Assembly (NCBI GenBank): GCA_945971355.1
Contig: CAMFPD010000143.1
Span: forward strand, 1 to 6,008
Source of the DNA: an uncultured Lachnobacterium sp.
GTDB lineage: Bacteria > Bacillota > Clostridia > Lachnospirales > Lachnospiraceae
DNA: 6,008 nucleotides
Direction: 5' to 3'
The position numbers and the translations under genes are program-made. This document shows positions 5,599-6,008 of the stretch, piece by piece (the stretch's first letter is position 1; each line of letters begins with the position of its first letter). The notes under the pieces were generated by a model. That model searched no databases. It was not told the DNA's origin and worked only from the letters and a program-made list of their open reading frames with translations.

Positions 5599-6008
5599 AT
5601 GGAAGACAAGAAAGTATTATTACAGATAGAAAACTTAAACGTAAGATTCCGTGTGCGTGGTAGAATCCTTACTGCAATTCGTGGAATTTCACTTGATATC
5701 TATGAGAACGAGTCAATCGCTATCGTAGGTGAGTCAGGTTCAGGAAAATCCGTTTTCACAAAGACATTTGCAGGAATGCTTGACAGTAACGGATTTATTG
5801 ATGAAGGTAGAATTATCTATAACGATCCTGAGCTTGCTGATACACATGTTGTATATGACGACAAGGCCAAAGCAAAGGTAAAGGAAATTGAAAAGGCCTT
5901 GGACCATGCTTCCAGATTTGAGTTTGGTGCTGAGACATACAAGAAGATGAAGAAAATGGAAGCTGAGAGAAAAATCAAATTTACTTTATCTGATGAAGAG
6001 AAGGCTAA
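5599..6008 (+). CDS. oppD: Oligopeptide ABC transporter ATP-binding protein OppD (5' part, cut by window edge)
   Basis: Cytoplasmic ATPase subunit that powers peptide import. The 136 residues visible begin MEDKKVLLQIENLNVRFRV, the usual first strand of OppD-type ATPases, then ILTAIRGISLDI with the A-loop region. Walker A is GESGSGKS at 44-51, with catalytic-site Lys50. SVFTKTFAGMLDSNGFI and GRIIYN follow the family pattern. After residue 75 a normal OppD would soon reach the Q-loop (IFQDP). Instead there are at least 60 highly charged, probably helical residues (for example KAKAKVKEIEKALDHA and ETYKKMKKMEAERK), with no Q-loop before the edge. Signature and Walker B motifs lie beyond the window. 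It starts 11 nt after oppC. An OppF partner is expected downstream but cannot be seen. Confidence 0.92.
   Translation, partial: MEDKKVLLQIENLNVRFRVRGRILTAIRGISLDIYENESIAIVGESGSGKSVFTKTFAGMLDSNGFIDEGRIIYNDPELADTHVVYDDKAKAKVKEIEKALDHASRFEFGAETYKKMKKMEAERKIKFTLSDEEKA

Overview
The window carries the 5' part of an oligopeptide (Opp/Dpp-type, peptide/nickel family) ABC transporter operon, all on the + strand: oppA (lipoprotein receptor), oppB and oppC (permeases) and the start of oppD (ATPase), which runs off the right edge. Low GC, the AGGAGG ribosome binding site, a Gram-positive style lipobox (LVAC) and protein wording such as SGWGPDYGDPQTYLDTF point to a Firmicute, most likely a gut or rumen Lachnospiraceae-type Clostridium. 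That placement is pattern recognition, not a database result.

Layout. Positions 1-300 are clearly richer in G+C than what follows. They hold one open frame running in from the left edge (3-179) that I cannot identify. Positions 300-584 are a very AT-rich spacer without a gene. A near-consensus sigma-A promoter (585-612) starts a leader of about 135 nt. The leader has two consecutive stem-loops, each followed by six T's. The second looks like an intrinsic terminator and overlaps a possible 17-codon leader ORF (666-719), which suggests transcription attenuation ahead of oppA. oppA (756-2948) is followed by a perfect 12-bp stem-loop, then oppB (3035-4612), oppC (4619-5587) and oppD (5599-end) with gaps of 6 and 11 nt, so the last three genes are probably translated from one message.

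How the parts work together: OppA is tethered to the outer face of the membrane and captures peptide, OppB and OppC form the channel, and OppD (probably with an OppF beyond the window) hydrolyses ATP. The leader hairpins may control entry into the operon, and the oppA-oppB hairpin may let the receptor be made in excess over the membrane parts.

The most interesting point is that the transporter is built unusually. OppA appears circularly permuted: the segment that normally ends an SBP_bac_5 protein sits just after the lipobox, and the protein stops soon after the WGPDYGDP motif. OppB has about 278 extracytoplasmic residues between its first two membrane segments where about 70 are usual. OppC lacks the usual GTDxxGRD wording. 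OppD carries a long charged insertion after Walker A. These may be joint adaptations of one transporter lineage. No mobile element, CRISPR array, tRNA or rRNA was seen.
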